Below are positions 30,608-32,200 of a DNA stretch of 32,200 nucleotides, piece by piece. The stretch is from NCBI GenBank assembly GCA_905612405.1, contig CAJQRX010000012.1, positions 93,351 through 125,550 on the forward strand, read 5' to 3'. The position numbers and the translations under genes were made by a program. Source of the DNA: an uncultured Candidatus Thioglobus sp. GTDB lineage: Bacteria; Pseudomonadota; Gammaproteobacteria; PS1; Pseudothioglobaceae. Below the pieces are notes generated by a model. The model was not told the origin of the DNA, made no database searches, and saw only the letters and a list, made by a program, of their open reading frames with translations. How positions within the stretch are numbered: the first letter of the stretch is position 1; every line of letters starts with the position of its first letter.

Positions 30608-32200
30608 ATTGCTAATTCCTTATCTTTCTTACCACCATAAATAAGGTTTATCATTGCCCTAGAGACAATAATTGCTGTAAACATCGAGGTAATAATTCCA
30701 ATTGAAAGTGTAACAGCAAAACCTTTAATTGCCCCTGTACCAAAACTAAACAGCACCAAGGATGCTATAAGAGTTGTAATGTTAGCATCAGCAATAGTCA
30801 AAAGTGCTTTCTCATAACCCAAAGAAATTGCTTTTTGAATATTTTTAGTTGAGCGCATCTCTTCCTTAATGCGTTCAAAAATTAAAACATTGGCGTCAAC
30901 AGCCATACCCACTGTTAAAACAATGCCTGCAATCCCTGGCAACGTTAAAGTTGCTTGGATCATTGACAATATTGAAACTATAGTGATTAAATTTAACGTT
31001 AAAGCTACATTTGCAACCAAACCAAATATGCGATATCGCCAGGCCATAAAAACTAGCACCAAAATAAATCCAACTAAAACAGAGATAAATCCTTTTTGAA
31101 TATTATCAGCACCTAAGCTTGGCCCAATTGTTCGCTCTTCAATAATTTCAACAGGCGCCGAAAGGGAGCCTGCTCTTAATAGTAATGCTAGGTTTCTTGC
31201 CTCTCTAGCACTGTCTATTCCAGTTATCTGGAAACGATTTGAGAAAGTTCCTTGTATTGTTGCTGCATTAATAATATCTTGTGTCTTGCTACGTTTTTTC
31301 ACTAAAACACCATCCTCCACAATTGTCTCTACTTGATTCTCAATAAAAACAACAGCCATCCGGTAGCCTATATATTCCTTAGTAGTTTCCAGCATAGTTC
31401 TACCACCAGAGCTATCTAACACAATACTAACTTGCGGTTGATTATCTTGATCAATACTAGAAGATGCATCTACTATGTTCTCACCAGTTGCTATAACAGT
31501 AGTTTTAAGCAGTAAAGGCCTGCCATCTTTGAACTTATAAAGCTTTGAGCCCTGTGGTGTCTTACCTGATTGTATGGCAGTTTGAATATCATTTTGCTCA
31601 TCAACTAGCCTAAACTCAACAGTTGCTACAGCGCCCAATATTTCTTTTGCTCTAGCCGTGTCTTGAACTCCGGGCAATTGAACAACAATTCTTTCAGCAC
31701 CTTGTTGTTGAATTATAGGTTCAGCAACTCCCAATTCATTAACTCTATTTCGAAGGGTAGTAATATTTTGTTTTAATGCACTTGATTTTGCAACAGCCTG
31801 AGCATTCGATGAGATTTCAAGACTAAACTCCAACTCTGACTCGCTATTTTCCACAATTACTAAATCAGGCAAATTTTTATTTATAACTTTTTTTGCCTCA
31901 TTCTTAAGATCTTCTCTCTTAAAGCTAACAACTAAAATATTATTTTCTTTGCGAATTTTTTTATAAAGCTTATCCTTGCGCAATATCGTCCTTAACTCAT
32001 TGTAATAACGATCTATAGAGGCTGAAACAACTGCCTCCATATCTACTTCAAGTAAAAAATGGACACCTCCTCTGAGATCAAGCCCTAGAGACATAGCCCT
32101 TCCTCCCAGATTTCCAAGCCATTGAGGAATGGATGGAGCCAGATTTAAGGCAACCACATAATTTCTACTCAAAGAGTTCTTCAAAAGTGTTTTAGACGAA
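30604..32200 (-). CDS. secD: Protein translocase subunit SecD, 5'-truncated by window edge
   Basis: GLDLRGGVHFLLEVDM; VGMAVDANVLIFERIKEEM. The track 'start' at 32184 is an internal TTG; the frame stays open to the window edge and the usual SecD N-terminus is missing. Confidence 0.95.
   Translation of the reverse strand, partial: SSKTLLKNSLSRNYVVALNLAPSIPQWLGNLGGRAMSLGLDLRGGVHFLLEVDMEAVVSASIDRYYNELRTILRKDKLYKKIRKENNILVVSFKREDLKNEAKKVINKNLPDLVIVENSESELEFSLEISSNAQAVAKSSALKQNITTLRNRVNELGVAEPIIQQQGAERIVVQLPGVQDTARAKEILGAVATVEFRLVDEQNDIQTAIQSGKTPQGSKLYKFKDGRPLLLKTTVIATGENIVDASSSIDQDNQPQVSIVLDSSGGRTMLETTKEYIGYRMAVVFIENQVETIVEDGVLVKKRSKTQDIINAATIQGTFSNRFQITGIDSAREARNLALLLRAGSLSAPVEIIEERTIGPSLGADNIQKGFISVLVGFILVLVFMAWRYRIFGLVANVALTLNLITIVSILSMIQATLTLPGIAGIVLTVGMAVDANVLIFERIKEEMRSTKNIQKAISLGYEKALLTIADANITTLIASLVLFSFGTGAIKGFAVTLSIGIITSMFTAIIVSRAMINLIYGGKKDKELAI

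Noticed and set aside
32184-32200. Track start of secD at 32184
   Set aside because: It is an internal TTG; the frame stays open to the window edge and the product lacks the usual SecD N-terminus, so it is a truncated gene, not a short SecD variant.

Overview
The window is AT-rich gammaproteobacterial chromosome. The gene content resembles a marine SUP05/Thioglobus-like organism, but that assignment is inference. Most of it is ordinary housekeeping genes: rnfH-hisA, tsaD-lptB, birA-dgkA, truA, sulP, rimM-rpsP, purB, acnB, rpmG-rpmB, tRNA-Ser(UGA), aroQ, pyrE, xthA-trmB-fxsA, folC, cvpA-purF-metZ, fabA-fabB and secF-secD. Three regions stand out. (1) A ~2.5 kb tRNA-Ser-nested mini-island (about 12542-15060) is bounded by a perfect 30-bp direct repeat of the tRNA 3' end. 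It has matching 22-bp arm-like repeats inside each end, no recombinase ORF, and only two tightly coupled genes of unknown function: a 504-aa, possibly HEAT-like, tail-anchored protein and a 193-aa charged protein. (2) A three-oxygenase operon (19804-17152, minus strand) encodes a PhyH-type Fe/2OG dioxygenase, a TmpA/gamma-butyrobetaine-hydroxylase-like dioxygenase and a PhnZ/TmpB-like HD diiron oxygenase. This looks like an oxidative organophosphonate C-P cleavage module with two candidate hydroxylases feeding one lyase-type oxygenase. (3) Directly downstream is a degenerate AroQ-like protein lacking the catalytic motifs, translationally coupled (TGATG) to an intact aroQ. Ribosomal protein S16 also carries a long, near-identical-repeat Ala/Glu/Pro C-terminal tail. 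Two real genes absent from the ORF track are rnfH (runs off the left edge) and rpmG. secD runs off the right edge.
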